From the NCBI GenBank assembly GCA_021773835.1, contig JAJFJQ010000028.1, forward strand, positions 1 to 64,000: a DNA stretch of 64,000 nucleotides, given 5' to 3'. This stretch comes from Gammaproteobacteria bacterium. Lineage in GTDB: Bacteria; Pseudomonadota; Gammaproteobacteria; Ga0077536. Position 1 is the first letter of the stretch; each line of letters starts with the position of its first letter. A program made the position numbers and the translations under genes. The notes under the pieces are model-generated. The model saw only the letters and a list, made by a program, of their open reading frames with translations. It ran no database searches and had not been told where the DNA came from. This document shows, piece by piece, positions 17,252 to 26,097 of the stretch.

Positions 17252-19309
17252 ATGGCGTTTCGATTAGGTGCCGATGTCGGCGGCACATTTACCGATCTAC
17301 TCTTGATTCGCGAAGCCGACGGTGAGGTGTTCACGGCCAAGGTACCATCAACTCCCGACGACCCTTCACGTGCCGTTTTCAATGGCATCGAACGGATTTG
17401 TACCCAATCGAAGGTCGATCGCAATGACATTACCCATGTCATGCATGGCACTACAGTCGCAACCAACGCGGTATTAACCGGAAGCGGCGCAAAAGTCGGC
17501 TTCATTACCACTAGGGGCTACCGCCAAATGTTACATATCGGGCGCTCCTTTGTACCCGGCGGCCTTGGTGGTTGGGTCATCTATAAGAAGTCTCGCCCAC
17601 TGGCGCCGATGAAGTGGACGATTGAAGCAGACGAACGCATTGGTTCGCGCGGTGAAGTGGTGCAACCACTGAATGAGAGGGCATTGCGCGAGCAGCTGAC
17701 CGTACTTCGCGATGCCGAGGTCGAGGCGGTCACCGTGTGCCTGATCAACGCGTATACGAATGGTGAACACGAACAACGTATCGCCGAGATTCTCGCGGAG
17801 GAACTGCCGGGAATTCCTGTGTCGATATCGTCTGAAGTCATTCCGGAGATGCAGGAATATGAGCGTGCGATCACGACTGTCGTTAACTCTTATGTGCGCC
17901 CCGTAGTCGGTCGTTACATCGACAACCTGCAGACCGAACTCGACCGAACGATGAGCGGCGTTAAGCTCAGTATCCTAAAATCCGACGGCGGCCTCGCGGC
18001 CTCACGTGCCGCGGCTGATGGCCCGGTAAACCTATTAATGAGCGGGCCCGCGGGTGGCGTATCGGGTGCTGTATGGGCTGCGGTCCAGGCGGGATTCGAA
18101 AACATCATGACCTTTGATATGGGTGGTACCTCAACCGATGTCGCGCTGGTCGAAGGCGGTGTTGCACATCTGCGGCGGGAAACCTTGGTCGGCGATGTCA
18201 TTGTGCGTGCCTCTTCAGTCGATGTACGCACGGTTGGCGCCGGCGGGGGCTCCATTGCCCACGTGCCGGAACTCACCGGTGCCTTGCGCGTCGGACCCGC
18301 CAGTGCCGGCGCAGTACCAGGGCCGGCCGCTTACGGCATGGGCGGCGAGGAACCAACGGTCACCGATGCAAATGTGGTGCTTGGTTATCTGCCGGAAAGC
18401 GCCTTATTGGGCGGCGACATGCCGATAGACAAGGCACGTGCCGCAACAGCGGTGCAAAAGATTGCCGATGCGACTGGCCTCGACTTAAAACAGGCCGCCG
18501 CCGGCATTATCGATATTGTTAACGAAAACATGTTTGGCGCGTTACGTCTGATCTCAGTTGAACAGGGCTATGACCCGCGAGATTTCGCCTTAATGGGATT
18601 CGGCGGTGCCGGCCCTTTGCACGCTAATGCGCTGGCACGTCTCACCGGTGCATGGCCCGCCATTATTCCGCGCGGACCCGGTGTCCTTTGCGCCTATGGC
18701 GACGCAACGACACGTATGCGCAACGAATCGTCACGCACGTTCATTCGGCGATTCTCTGAGGTTACGGTCGAAGAAGTGATGCGTTTACTACTCGAGATCG
18801 AGAGCAAGGCGGTTGAGGTACTCGAGAGTGAAAACGTTGCACCGGCCGATCGCGAAGTCGTCTATCAATTTGACCTGCGTTACAGCGGGCAATCAATGCA
18901 GATCACACTCGACGTAACCATGGACGAACTAAAGTCGGGCGGCTTCGACGCAGTTGGTCATCGCTTCGACGAAACTCATGAGCAGCTGTATACATTCAAG
19001 CTTGAAGGCGAAAAAGAATTGATTAATCTTCGTGCAGTGGCAACGAGCCGCAGCACCTTTGCGCGCGCGCAGGAGATCGAAACTGGTGATGCGGATGCGA
19101 GTCACGCACGCATCAGTCAACAAACCGTATACGTTGATCGCAACGATCATGCAGCCCATGTTTATGACCGTGCGCAACTGAAAGCAGGAAATCAAATCAG
19201 CGGACCGGCGATAGTCACCGAAATGGATTCGACGACATTGATTCTTCCGAACCACGTTGGCGCGGTCGATAAGTTCGGTAATCTTCTTATCCGCCCAAGC
19301 GAGGGGTAG
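17252..19309 (+). CDS. hyuA: Hydantoinase/5-oxoprolinase A subunit (HyuA), set 1
   Basis: A 685-residue protein of the ATP-dependent hydantoinase/oxoprolinase A family. The ATP-binding actin-like folds show DVGGTFTDLLLI (about 8-19), MHGTTVATNAVLTG (64-77), FDMGGTSTDVALVEGG (about 288), VGAGGGSIAHV (about 328) and GFGGAGPLHANALA (about 450). It phosphorylates an amide oxygen so that its HyuB partner can hydrolyse the ring. AGGA precedes the ATG. hyuB starts three bases after its stop, so they are surely cotranscribed and probably translationally coupled. The upstream carbamoyl-amidase-like gene suggests a hydantoin substrate. Confidence 0.95.
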   Translation: MAFRLGADVGGTFTDLLLIREADGEVFTAKVPSTPDDPSRAVFNGIERICTQSKVDRNDITHVMHGTTVATNAVLTGSGAKVGFITTRGYRQMLHIGRSFVPGGLGGWVIYKKSRPLAPMKWTIEADERIGSRGEVVQPLNERALREQLTVLRDAEVEAVTVCLINAYTNGEHEQRIAEILAEELPGIPVSISSEVIPEMQEYERAITTVVNSYVRPVVGRYIDNLQTELDRTMSGVKLSILKSDGGLAASRAAADGPVNLLMSGPAGGVSGAVWAAVQAGFENIMTFDMGGTSTDVALVEGGVAHLRRETLVGDVIVRASSVDVRTVGAGGGSIAHVPELTGALRVGPASAGAVPGPAAYGMGGEEPTVTDANVVLGYLPESALLGGDMPIDKARAATAVQKIADATGLDLKQAAAGIIDIVNENMFGALRLISVEQGYDPRDFALMGFGGAGPLHANALARLTGAWPAIIPRGPGVLCAYGDATTRMRNESSRTFIRRFSEVTVEEVMRLLLEIESKAVEVLESENVAPADREVVYQFDLRYSGQSMQITLDVTMDELKSGGFDAVGHRFDETHEQLYTFKLEGEKELINLRAVATSRSTFARAQEIETGDADASHARISQQTVYVDRNDHAAHVYDRAQLKAGNQISGPAIVTEMDSTTLILPNHVGAVDKFGNLLIRPSEG

Positions 19310-19312
19310 ACC

Positions 19313-21184
19313 ATGGCACGCTTAATCGAAACAAACCCCGTACCTTTTGCTAGTGTCGACGTCGATCGGATCACCCTCGACCTGGTAGAGAACGGACTGA
19401 TTAATGCTCGAACGCAAATGGATGCTCTGTTGTTCCGCACCGCCATGTCGCCAATCATCCGCGAACAACGTGACGGATTCCCTGTCATCACTGATCGATC
19501 CGGTCGCCTCGTGGCTGGGCAATTTGGCTCACCGGTATCCGGTTTTATCGACCATCTTGATGAAACGGTCGAAGAAGGAGACGTCTTTCTCACCTCCGAT
19601 CCCTACTCCTGTCGTGGCGCCATCAGCCACGCCAACGATTGGCTCGTGTGCCTTCCGGTTTTTCGTAACGGGCGCTTACTGTGTTGGTCGGCAATGTTCG
19701 GCCACATGTCAGATATCGGCGGCAAAGTACCCGGGAGCATGCCGACTGACGCGGTTGATCAGTTCGAAGAAGGCATCTGCATCCCGCCGATCAAGATCAT
19801 ACGCGGCGGCGTCCTACAAGAAGACGTATTGCGGGTCATCCTGCACAATTGCCGTATCCCGGAGTGGAACCATAGCGACATGAACGCGCTCATTGCCTCC
19901 GCGCGGATAGGCCAAGCGCGTTGCTTAGAGATGGCCGAACGCTTTGGTGACGACCTGTTTACCTCGGCACTCGATGAGCTCTTGGCCCGCAACCGGCGTG
20001 CAATGTCCACGCTCATTCAAAACACCATTCCGAGTGAGAAAATCTCGTTTGAGGACTATATTTGCGACGATGGTATTGGCATGGGTCCGTACAAGATTGC
20101 CTGCGACATGTGGCGTGAAGGCGAGAAGATCATCTTCGACTACGGCGGCACGGACCCGCAATCGCAGAGCAACATCAATTTCCTAATGAGCGAGCAAATG
20201 TACAAGATGTTTTGTGCACAGTTCATGGTAATGATGTTCGACCCCGATATTTTGCTTAACGATGGATTCTTCGATCTCATCGAGGTACGCATCCCGGAAG
20301 GATCGCTGCTCGCGCCGATCAAGCCTGCCGCGGTTAATGGCCGCACGCACGCCATGGGACGGATCTTTGACATTATCAGTGGCCTATTCGGTAAATCGAA
20401 TCCCACCTATCTATGCGGCGCCGGGTTTTCCTCCAGCCCGCACTTCATGTACTCGGGTATCGATGGCAACAATAAATGGTTTCTTTTGTTTCAGATCGGA
20501 TTCGGTGGCGTACCGGCGCGCCCGGTGGGCGACGGCTTGGATGGGCACTCCTTGTGGCCAAAGTTCACTAATGTACCGAGCGAGTATTTAGAGAGTTACT
20601 TTCCGGTACGCATGGAAGCCTATGAGTCGATCCCCGATAGCGGCGGCGCTGGCCGCTTTCGAGGCGGCAACGGCATGCGTATCGGATACCGCTTTCTCGC
20701 TAGCGGCAAGATCTCAATTCACGACGATCGCTGGTTGACCTACCCCTGGGGTGTAAAAGGAGCCGAACCGGGCCGGCGTTGTCGCAAAACGATCGAAAGA
20801 GTCGATGGAAGTCGCGAGATCCTGGTGAATAAGATCGACAATATCAAAGTTGAACCAGGTGACTATCTGATTTTCGACACCTGGGGTGGCGGCGGTCTCG
20901 GTGATCCTCTAGAGCGGGACATCGACGCCATTGAATACGACCTTGAGAGTGGTTTGATAACCGCCGAAGGAGCAAAGCGTTTTGGCGCCGTTGTCAATGA
21001 AGACGGCGTCAGTGTCGATCGAGATGCAACAGCAAAGCTCCGGTTGAAGCTTGCGTGTCCGGATAAGAATGTCGAGCTGTTCAATTTCGGCGGCAGCATT
21101 GCGGAGATCATTTCGCGTTGTGAACAAGAGACAGGGTTAACGCCACCGGCCCCGCCGGTATTCGTCGCTCCGGTACCTAAGTAA
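19313..21184 (+). CDS. hyuB: Hydantoinase/5-oxoprolinase B subunit (HyuB), set 1
   Basis: A 623-residue HyuB-family subunit. It begins with ITLDLVENGLINARTQMDALLFRTAMSPIIRE and has the metal-site regions TSDPYSCRGAISHANDW and FGHMSDIGGKVPGSMP. Mid-protein it carries FDYGGTDPQSQSNIN, and the C-terminal signatures are DSGGAGRFRGGNGMRIGY and FDTWGGGGLGDPLERD. The ATG follows GAGGGG within the end of hyuA. It forms the hydrolytic half of the HyuA/HyuB amidohydrolase. As the last gene of the 16585-21184 operon it has no visible terminator behind it. Confidence 0.95.
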   Translation: MARLIETNPVPFASVDVDRITLDLVENGLINARTQMDALLFRTAMSPIIREQRDGFPVITDRSGRLVAGQFGSPVSGFIDHLDETVEEGDVFLTSDPYSCRGAISHANDWLVCLPVFRNGRLLCWSAMFGHMSDIGGKVPGSMPTDAVDQFEEGICIPPIKIIRGGVLQEDVLRVILHNCRIPEWNHSDMNALIASARIGQARCLEMAERFGDDLFTSALDELLARNRRAMSTLIQNTIPSEKISFEDYICDDGIGMGPYKIACDMWREGEKIIFDYGGTDPQSQSNINFLMSEQMYKMFCAQFMVMMFDPDILLNDGFFDLIEVRIPEGSLLAPIKPAAVNGRTHAMGRIFDIISGLFGKSNPTYLCGAGFSSSPHFMYSGIDGNNKWFLLFQIGFGGVPARPVGDGLDGHSLWPKFTNVPSEYLESYFPVRMEAYESIPDSGGAGRFRGGNGMRIGYRFLASGKISIHDDRWLTYPWGVKGAEPGRRCRKTIERVDGSREILVNKIDNIKVEPGDYLIFDTWGGGGLGDPLERDIDAIEYDLESGLITAEGAKRFGAVVNEDGVSVDRDATAKLRLKLACPDKNVELFNFGGSIAEIISRCEQETGLTPPAPPVFVAPVPK

Positions 21185-21329
21185 GGGTTGGAGATACGAG
21201 CCTCGTCGGATATGGCCTAGGCGCCGGCTAAAGAATTTTGTCGACGGGCCGATCTCGGATCGTGATCCATTTCGCCTCGGTATCGGACCGGCGAGCGTTT
21301 ATCCAACCTTATCAAGGGCGGCGGAATAC

Positions 21330-22625
21330 ATGAGTATCTTTGAAATCGGCGCGTTTCTGATCGGCCTGTCCGCCGTTTTTGGCTATGTAAACCACCAAGT
21401 CTTGCGTTTGCCGCATACCATCGGCTTGGTCATGATCGCGCTGGCCGCATCTATTGGGTTGATCTTGATCGAACTACTATTTCCATCGGTTCGGGTGTCG
21501 AACATCGTCACCGATGTCCTCCATCAGATCGATTTCCACGAAACGGTGATGAATGGGATGTTGAGCTTTCTGCTCTTTGCCGGTGCTATGCATGTAGACT
21601 TTTCAGTATTCAAAACACGCTTTCAAGCGATCGCATTGATGGCGACCATGGGAGTAATGGTCTCGACTTTTGTCATTGGCGGGGCCAGCTGGCTGCTACT
21701 CAATTTCTTTGGTTTCGACTTTCCGTTTATTTGGGCGCTCGTCTTCGGCGCTCTGATAAGCCCAACAGATCCGGTTGCCGTATTGGGCCTGTTCAAGACG
21801 GTGAAAGTACCTCAAACCCTCGAAGCGAAGATGGCAGGCGAGTCATTGTTCAATGATGGCGTTGGTGTCGTGGTATTTACCGTTGTGGTTGGCGTGGCCG
21901 TTGGTAGCGGCGCGCATGGCAGCGAAATGGACGTTGCAACGGTTGCTGAGTTGTTCATTACCGAAGCCATAGGCGGGGCACTTTTGGGTTTGATTGCAGG
22001 CTATGTTGGTTATCGTGCGATGTACTACATCGACGAACACAATCTTGAGGTGCTGGTTACTTTGGCCGTCGTCATGGTGACTTATGCGGTGGCCTTACGC
22101 TTGCATATGAGTGGTCCAATTGCGATGGTCATCGCAGGCCTATTTATCGGCAATAAAGGAATGGACTTTGCGGTTAGCGAAAACACCCGCGACTACGTTC
22201 GAAAATTCTGGTCCTTGTTAGACGAGATATTAAATTCTGTCCTGTTCTTGCTTATCGGTCTTGAAGTCCTCGTCATTTCTCGACAAGTCGACGCAATTAA
22301 GGTTGCCCTACTGATCATTCCGCTGACACTAACCGCTCGCTGGTTGAGCGTCTTCATTCCGATTTCGATTCTCTCGCGGTGGAATACTTTTACCAAAGGC
22401 GCGATTCCAATTCTCACCTGGGGTGGGCTTCGCGGTGGCATTGCCGTTGCGCTAGCGCTTTCGCTACCGGCTAACGAATACAAACCCACGATCCTAACGA
22501 TCACCTACGTGGTTGTTCTATTTTCTATCATCGTGCAGGGACTCACGATCAAGCCGTTGATAGAAAGGCTCGTAACCGAAAACCCGGAGCTGGGTAACAA
22601 CGGTGAAACTAAACCGGTAGGCTAG
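21330..22625 (+). CDS. CPA1-family Na+/H+ antiporter, NhaP type
   Basis: A 431-residue membrane protein with about 12 hydrophobic spans. It contains GALISPTDPVAVLGLFK and AGESLFNDGVGVVVF, whose Asn-Asp pair is the CPA1 ion-binding site, and WGGLRGGIAVALALSLP in a late span. It exchanges cytoplasmic Na+ (or K+) for protons. It stands alone in a 145-bp-spaced position after hyuB and is convergent with the nitroreductase. It may support pH or sodium balance, for example alongside a sodium-coupled transporter, but this link is only inferred. Confidence 0.93.
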   Translation: MSIFEIGAFLIGLSAVFGYVNHQVLRLPHTIGLVMIALAASIGLILIELLFPSVRVSNIVTDVLHQIDFHETVMNGMLSFLLFAGAMHVDFSVFKTRFQAIALMATMGVMVSTFVIGGASWLLLNFFGFDFPFIWALVFGALISPTDPVAVLGLFKTVKVPQTLEAKMAGESLFNDGVGVVVFTVVVGVAVGSGAHGSEMDVATVAELFITEAIGGALLGLIAGYVGYRAMYYIDEHNLEVLVTLAVVMVTYAVALRLHMSGPIAMVIAGLFIGNKGMDFAVSENTRDYVRKFWSLLDEILNSVLFLLIGLEVLVISRQVDAIKVALLIIPLTLTARWLSVFIPISILSRWNTFTKGAIPILTWGGLRGGIAVALALSLPANEYKPTILTITYVVVLFSIIVQGLTIKPLIERLVTENPELGNNGETKPVG

Positions 22626-22631
22626 TACTCT

Positions 22632-23297
22632 TTAGCTGCGTTGTCCGCGCCAGCCGTTCCAGTGCACGACATCACTTAGCGGCAGACGCTCGGCCAGTTT
22701 AAAATCGTCTCCTTTATAGTAGGCGACGGGTAGTAGAACCGCCTGCGTCAAATTATCCGGTAAGTCTAAGAGATCGGATGCCGCTTCAGCATCCATCAGA
22801 TGCACCGTCGTCCAACAACATCCAATACCGCGCGCACGCGCTGCCAACATAAACGACCACGCTGCGGGAATAATTGAACCGTAGGCAGAGGCCTGTTCAA
22901 ACAGCGGTAAATTAACCAGATCGCCGCTGCTGCAAAATAGTACATGGACCGGAACGTTTTGAAGGTTCGCAGTCAGAAACTCAGCCGATTCGATCATACG
23001 CTTCACAGATTTGGAAGGATTCTCGAAGGCTTCCGGCGCCTTTTCTATCGATGCCTTCCAATAACCCTCAAACGAGCGTCGGTAGATATCGGCAAGGCCT
23101 GCACGTTTAGCCGGATCCGTCACGACAACGAAATGCCACTGCTGCGTATTCGTTTGTGATGGCGCTTGCAATGCGACCTCGAGACATTCCTCGATCATTT
23201 CCGGTTCGACCGGGCGTTCCAGATCAAACCGCAGTCGGACAGACCGCGTGGTGGTTAAAAGTTTGTCGCATGTCGCCAAATCCAGACCACTCGCCAT
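22632..23297 (-). CDS. Nitroreductase-family FMN protein 1
   Basis: A 221-residue nitroreductase-fold protein. It has the FMN-phosphate-binding TTTRSVRLRFDLERPV at the N-terminus, LQAPSQTNTQQWHFVVV, and AAWSFMLAARARGIGCCWTTVHL in the C-terminal half. GGAGGAATT sits eight bases before ATG 23297; a TTG one codon earlier is not needed. Members reduce nitro groups, quinones, enones or flavins using NAD(P)H. It is a clear paralogue of the nitroreductase at 29095-29787. It could supply reduced flavin to the luciferase-like enzymes in the window, but this is speculative. Confidence 0.9.
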   Translation of the reverse strand: MASGLDLATCDKLLTTTRSVRLRFDLERPVEPEMIEECLEVALQAPSQTNTQQWHFVVVTDPAKRAGLADIYRRSFEGYWKASIEKAPEAFENPSKSVKRMIESAEFLTANLQNVPVHVLFCSSGDLVNLPLFEQASAYGSIIPAAWSFMLAARARGIGCCWTTVHLMDAEAASDLLDLPDNLTQAVLLPVAYYKGDDFKLAERLPLSDVVHWNGWRGQRS

Positions 23298-23342
23298 CAA
23301 GAATTCCTCCAGGTTAAAAATACAAATATTGGCCCAGCGCGA

Positions 23343-23786
23343 TTATTCGCGCAGGCTAGAGCGAACCTTGATCTCCGAGGTCAAGGTTCGATGTACCGGA
23401 CAGCGGTCTGCTATCAGCATTAGCCGCCGGCGGTTTTGATCGTCGAGTTCCCCTTCCAGCTCGATCTCGCGGGTGATCTCATCGACCTTCCCGTCGCGTG
23501 ATTCGCAATCGGCACAGTCTTTGGCATGTACCTTGCGATGAGTTAAACGTACGCGCACGCGAGATAGCGGAATGTCCTTGCGCTCGGCATACATACGCAG
23601 CGTCATCGTGGTGCACGCGCCAAGTCCCATGAGCAGGTATTCGTATGGTCCGGGGCCGGCGTCGTTGCCGCCGAGCGCAAGCGGTTCGTCGACGTTTAAT
23701 ACATGACGGCCGCTACGCGCACTTTGCATGAAGCTACCCGTTAGGGTCTCCTCGACTTCGACGATCGTATCTTCGCTAGCATTCAT
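23343..23786 (-). CDS. OsmC-family protein
   Basis: A 147-residue OsmC/Ohr-fold protein. It has NDAGPGPYEYLLMGLGACTTMTLRMYAERK with the first active Cys, and a second Cys in ADRCPVHRTL, as expected for peroxiredoxin-like peroxide reductases of this fold. Two extra Cys lie in KDCADCESRDG. The likely role is reduction of organic hydroperoxides. It follows the hyuAB set 2 genes on the same strand and precedes nitroreductase 1 by 45 bp. Confidence 0.92.
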   Translation of the reverse strand: MNASEDTIVEVEETLTGSFMQSARSGRHVLNVDEPLALGGNDAGPGPYEYLLMGLGACTTMTLRMYAERKDIPLSRVRVRLTHRKVHAKDCADCESRDGKVDEITREIELEGELDDQNRRRLMLIADRCPVHRTLTSEIKVRSSLRE

Positions 23787-23843
23787 AATTTAACCCGCCG
23801 ATTACTTAGGTCCGAATCGTAATGCAACAGCCCTAAGGGAAAC

Positions 23844-23864
23844 AGCACGACCCGAAGCCGTGCT
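23844..23864 (-). terminator. Stem-loop after hyuB set 2
   Basis: Read on the minus strand, AGCACGGC, a TTCGG loop and GTCGTGCT form an 8-pair stem (one G-U) followed by GTTTCCC. It lies between the hyuB stop and the OsmC start. The T-run is short, so termination strength is uncertain. Confidence 0.4.
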
Positions 23865-24001
23865 AGTGATAATTAATCCGAACTGCGTTGCTGGATCCCG
23901 CTGTTCACAGGAGTGACGAAACGGATTTGAACAAGCTTGCTACTGTACGTTGAAGACATCCGCGCAGCGATGCGGAAATGTAGCACCACCTATCGTCAAA
24001 T

Positions 24002-26023
24002 CTACTCCGTGGGGCCGGCTGTGTATTTATAGAGATCCTTCCAATAATGCTCGAGGACTTTGTCGTCGGCACAACTCGTGCACTCCAACTCTGGGTCGCT
24101 CACCTCTAATAGGCCGCGCTTGATCAGTGACTCTGCATAGGGCCCCCGATCGATAAGCTTCGTGGGACCTCGACGCTCAGCAATCTCGCTGCGCAACTTT
24201 TTAGTCGCGCTCTCGTCAACCTCAAAACTATCGGGATCCATTACAACGCCATAATCACGCTCAGCGCTGCCATGGCTGACAAGTCGACGAACAACATCCA
24301 TACGCACAGCTTCTATGTCGCGCTCTAGCGGATCGCCCCAACCGCCGCCGCCCGGGGTGATGAGACGAACGAGATCATTGGCTTTCACCGGGACCGCATC
24401 GCGGCTGTAGAAGACGTGCTCCTCTTCCGGTGTTCCAGGATTTTTGATCGACCCCCCCGGCGCGCCCCAGCGTCCACCTTTAATGCCGATGCACGCGAAT
24501 GCCGTACGTTCGGTTACCGTGGTGTATTGCCCGTCGACCAAGGTGCGAAGTTCTTTTACGTAACCAAGACCTCCCCGATATTTGCCCGGACCGCCGGAAT
24601 CAATTGCCAAACCGACGCGTTCAACCGACACCGGAAAGCGTTGCTCAATAAATTCTGCAGGAAGATTCTTAGAATAAGGCACAAGGTCGACCGCGTCCGT
24701 GCCATCCGCATAGGGTCGTGCGCCGGAGCCTGCGCCGAAAATTTCGCGCATCAAAAACAGCTTACCTTCCAAGTCCTCACCGTAGAGACCGTAAATCTGA
24801 ATGTTCTGCATGTCGGCGACTACTTCGCCGTCGAAGGCCTTGGCCAAAGCGACCGTGTAGGCGCTGATCATTCTCAGCATACAAGTCATGCGGGATACAA
24901 CGGGTGCGGGGAACTCCGAACTTAATATCGTACGTTTCGGTATCCGGCAGCGAAATGCGTCCGTCACACCTTCATTAATAATAATGCCCGGTATCTGCGC
25001 CTTGAAAAACGCCCCTAACCATTTGGAATAATGGCGACCATCGAGCGCCCAATTGATCGGTCCTTTCGCTTGCTCGGCAGTACCATCAAAATCGAGCACC
25101 ATCTTCTCAGGATACTTGCGCATCGTGAGTTTCATTTTTACCGGTTTATCCAGGGTCAGTCCGTCGTTCTCAATGAAGTCTTCACCGATAAACTCGCCCT
25201 CGGGAAAGAACGGTAGGCCTTTCTCGCGCACTACTTCGGCGCAACGATCAATGATCTCGTAGAACGCGCCTTCCACTTCGTCACGACCGAAACGTTCGCA
25301 CAGTTCGACGACGCGCCTGCGAATGATCTCGTTGGCGCCTACAAAGGCGTCGATATCACCACGCAAGTCTTCAGGAAATCGTGAATTGCGCAACAGAACA
25401 TCGTAGAGGCCTTCATTGAGAACACCTTGTTCATGCAGCTTAACCGGCGGGCAAATCGTTCCTTCTTCAAAAATACTGCGTGAGGTGCTCGGCCACGACC
25501 CCGCCATACGTCCGCCGACGTCGCTAACGTGACCGAAGATTTGCGCAAAACCGATCAAATTATCATCGAAGAATATCGGTGTGACGACACAATAGTCGGG
25601 CAAATGGCCGATCGTCCCCGCCGAACCATAAACGTCGTTATAGATAAACACATCGCCGGGTAAGATATTCTCTGATGAAAACTTCATGACGATAGGATCA
25701 GCAGTCGCCGCCCACGAGACGCGCGAGACCGATAGACAATCAAGCGTATTGAGCGAAGCGCGGTAGTCGTGTTGCTCGCGAATAATGGTCGAGCGTGCCG
25801 TCCGCTCTACCGCGGCTTCGGCTTCCATTACAGCGGCCTCAATCCCGCCGTCCACAATGTCGACAAGGATCGGGTCGAGATCCTTGCGCGCCGCGGCAAT
25901 CCGTTCGAGATAGGCGGGATCGCGGTCCACCTTGCCGTATCGGTATTCTGCGTAGTCGGCAAAGGCCGTCTGTTCGTCGGCTTTATCGTAATAAGTCTGC
26001 GAAAATTCCTGCGCGCCAGCCAT
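24002..26023 (-). CDS. hyuB: Hydantoinase/5-oxoprolinase B subunit (HyuB), set 2
   Basis: A 673-residue HyuB homologue, longer than set 1 and set 3 at both ends. Core signatures include STIIREQHDYRASLNTLDC, YNDVYGSAGTIGHLPDY, FGHVSDVGGRMAGSWP, DSGGPGKYRGGLGYVKEL and TPGGGGWGDPLERDIEAV. The C-terminus carries a Cys-x2-Cys in ECTSCADD not seen in the other two copies. GGGAA precedes the ATG. It starts 74 bp after its hyuA partner. Substrate is unknown; no companion amidase or aminotransferase adjoins this pair. Confidence 0.95.
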   Translation of the reverse strand: MAGAQEFSQTYYDKADEQTAFADYAEYRYGKVDRDPAYLERIAAARKDLDPILVDIVDGGIEAAVMEAEAAVERTARSTIIREQHDYRASLNTLDCLSVSRVSWAATADPIVMKFSSENILPGDVFIYNDVYGSAGTIGHLPDYCVVTPIFFDDNLIGFAQIFGHVSDVGGRMAGSWPSTSRSIFEEGTICPPVKLHEQGVLNEGLYDVLLRNSRFPEDLRGDIDAFVGANEIIRRRVVELCERFGRDEVEGAFYEIIDRCAEVVREKGLPFFPEGEFIGEDFIENDGLTLDKPVKMKLTMRKYPEKMVLDFDGTAEQAKGPINWALDGRHYSKWLGAFFKAQIPGIIINEGVTDAFRCRIPKRTILSSEFPAPVVSRMTCMLRMISAYTVALAKAFDGEVVADMQNIQIYGLYGEDLEGKLFLMREIFGAGSGARPYADGTDAVDLVPYSKNLPAEFIEQRFPVSVERVGLAIDSGGPGKYRGGLGYVKELRTLVDGQYTTVTERTAFACIGIKGGRWGAPGGSIKNPGTPEEEHVFYSRDAVPVKANDLVRLITPGGGGWGDPLERDIEAVRMDVVRRLVSHGSAERDYGVVMDPDSFEVDESATKKLRSEIAERRGPTKLIDRGPYAESLIKRGLLEVSDPELECTSCADDKVLEHYWKDLYKYTAGPTE

Positions 26024-26097
26024 AACAAATTCCCGTTATCTATCCTGTGCCATGTGATTGAACATTCCCGCGACCTCAGAGCTTGTGCAAACGCGAA

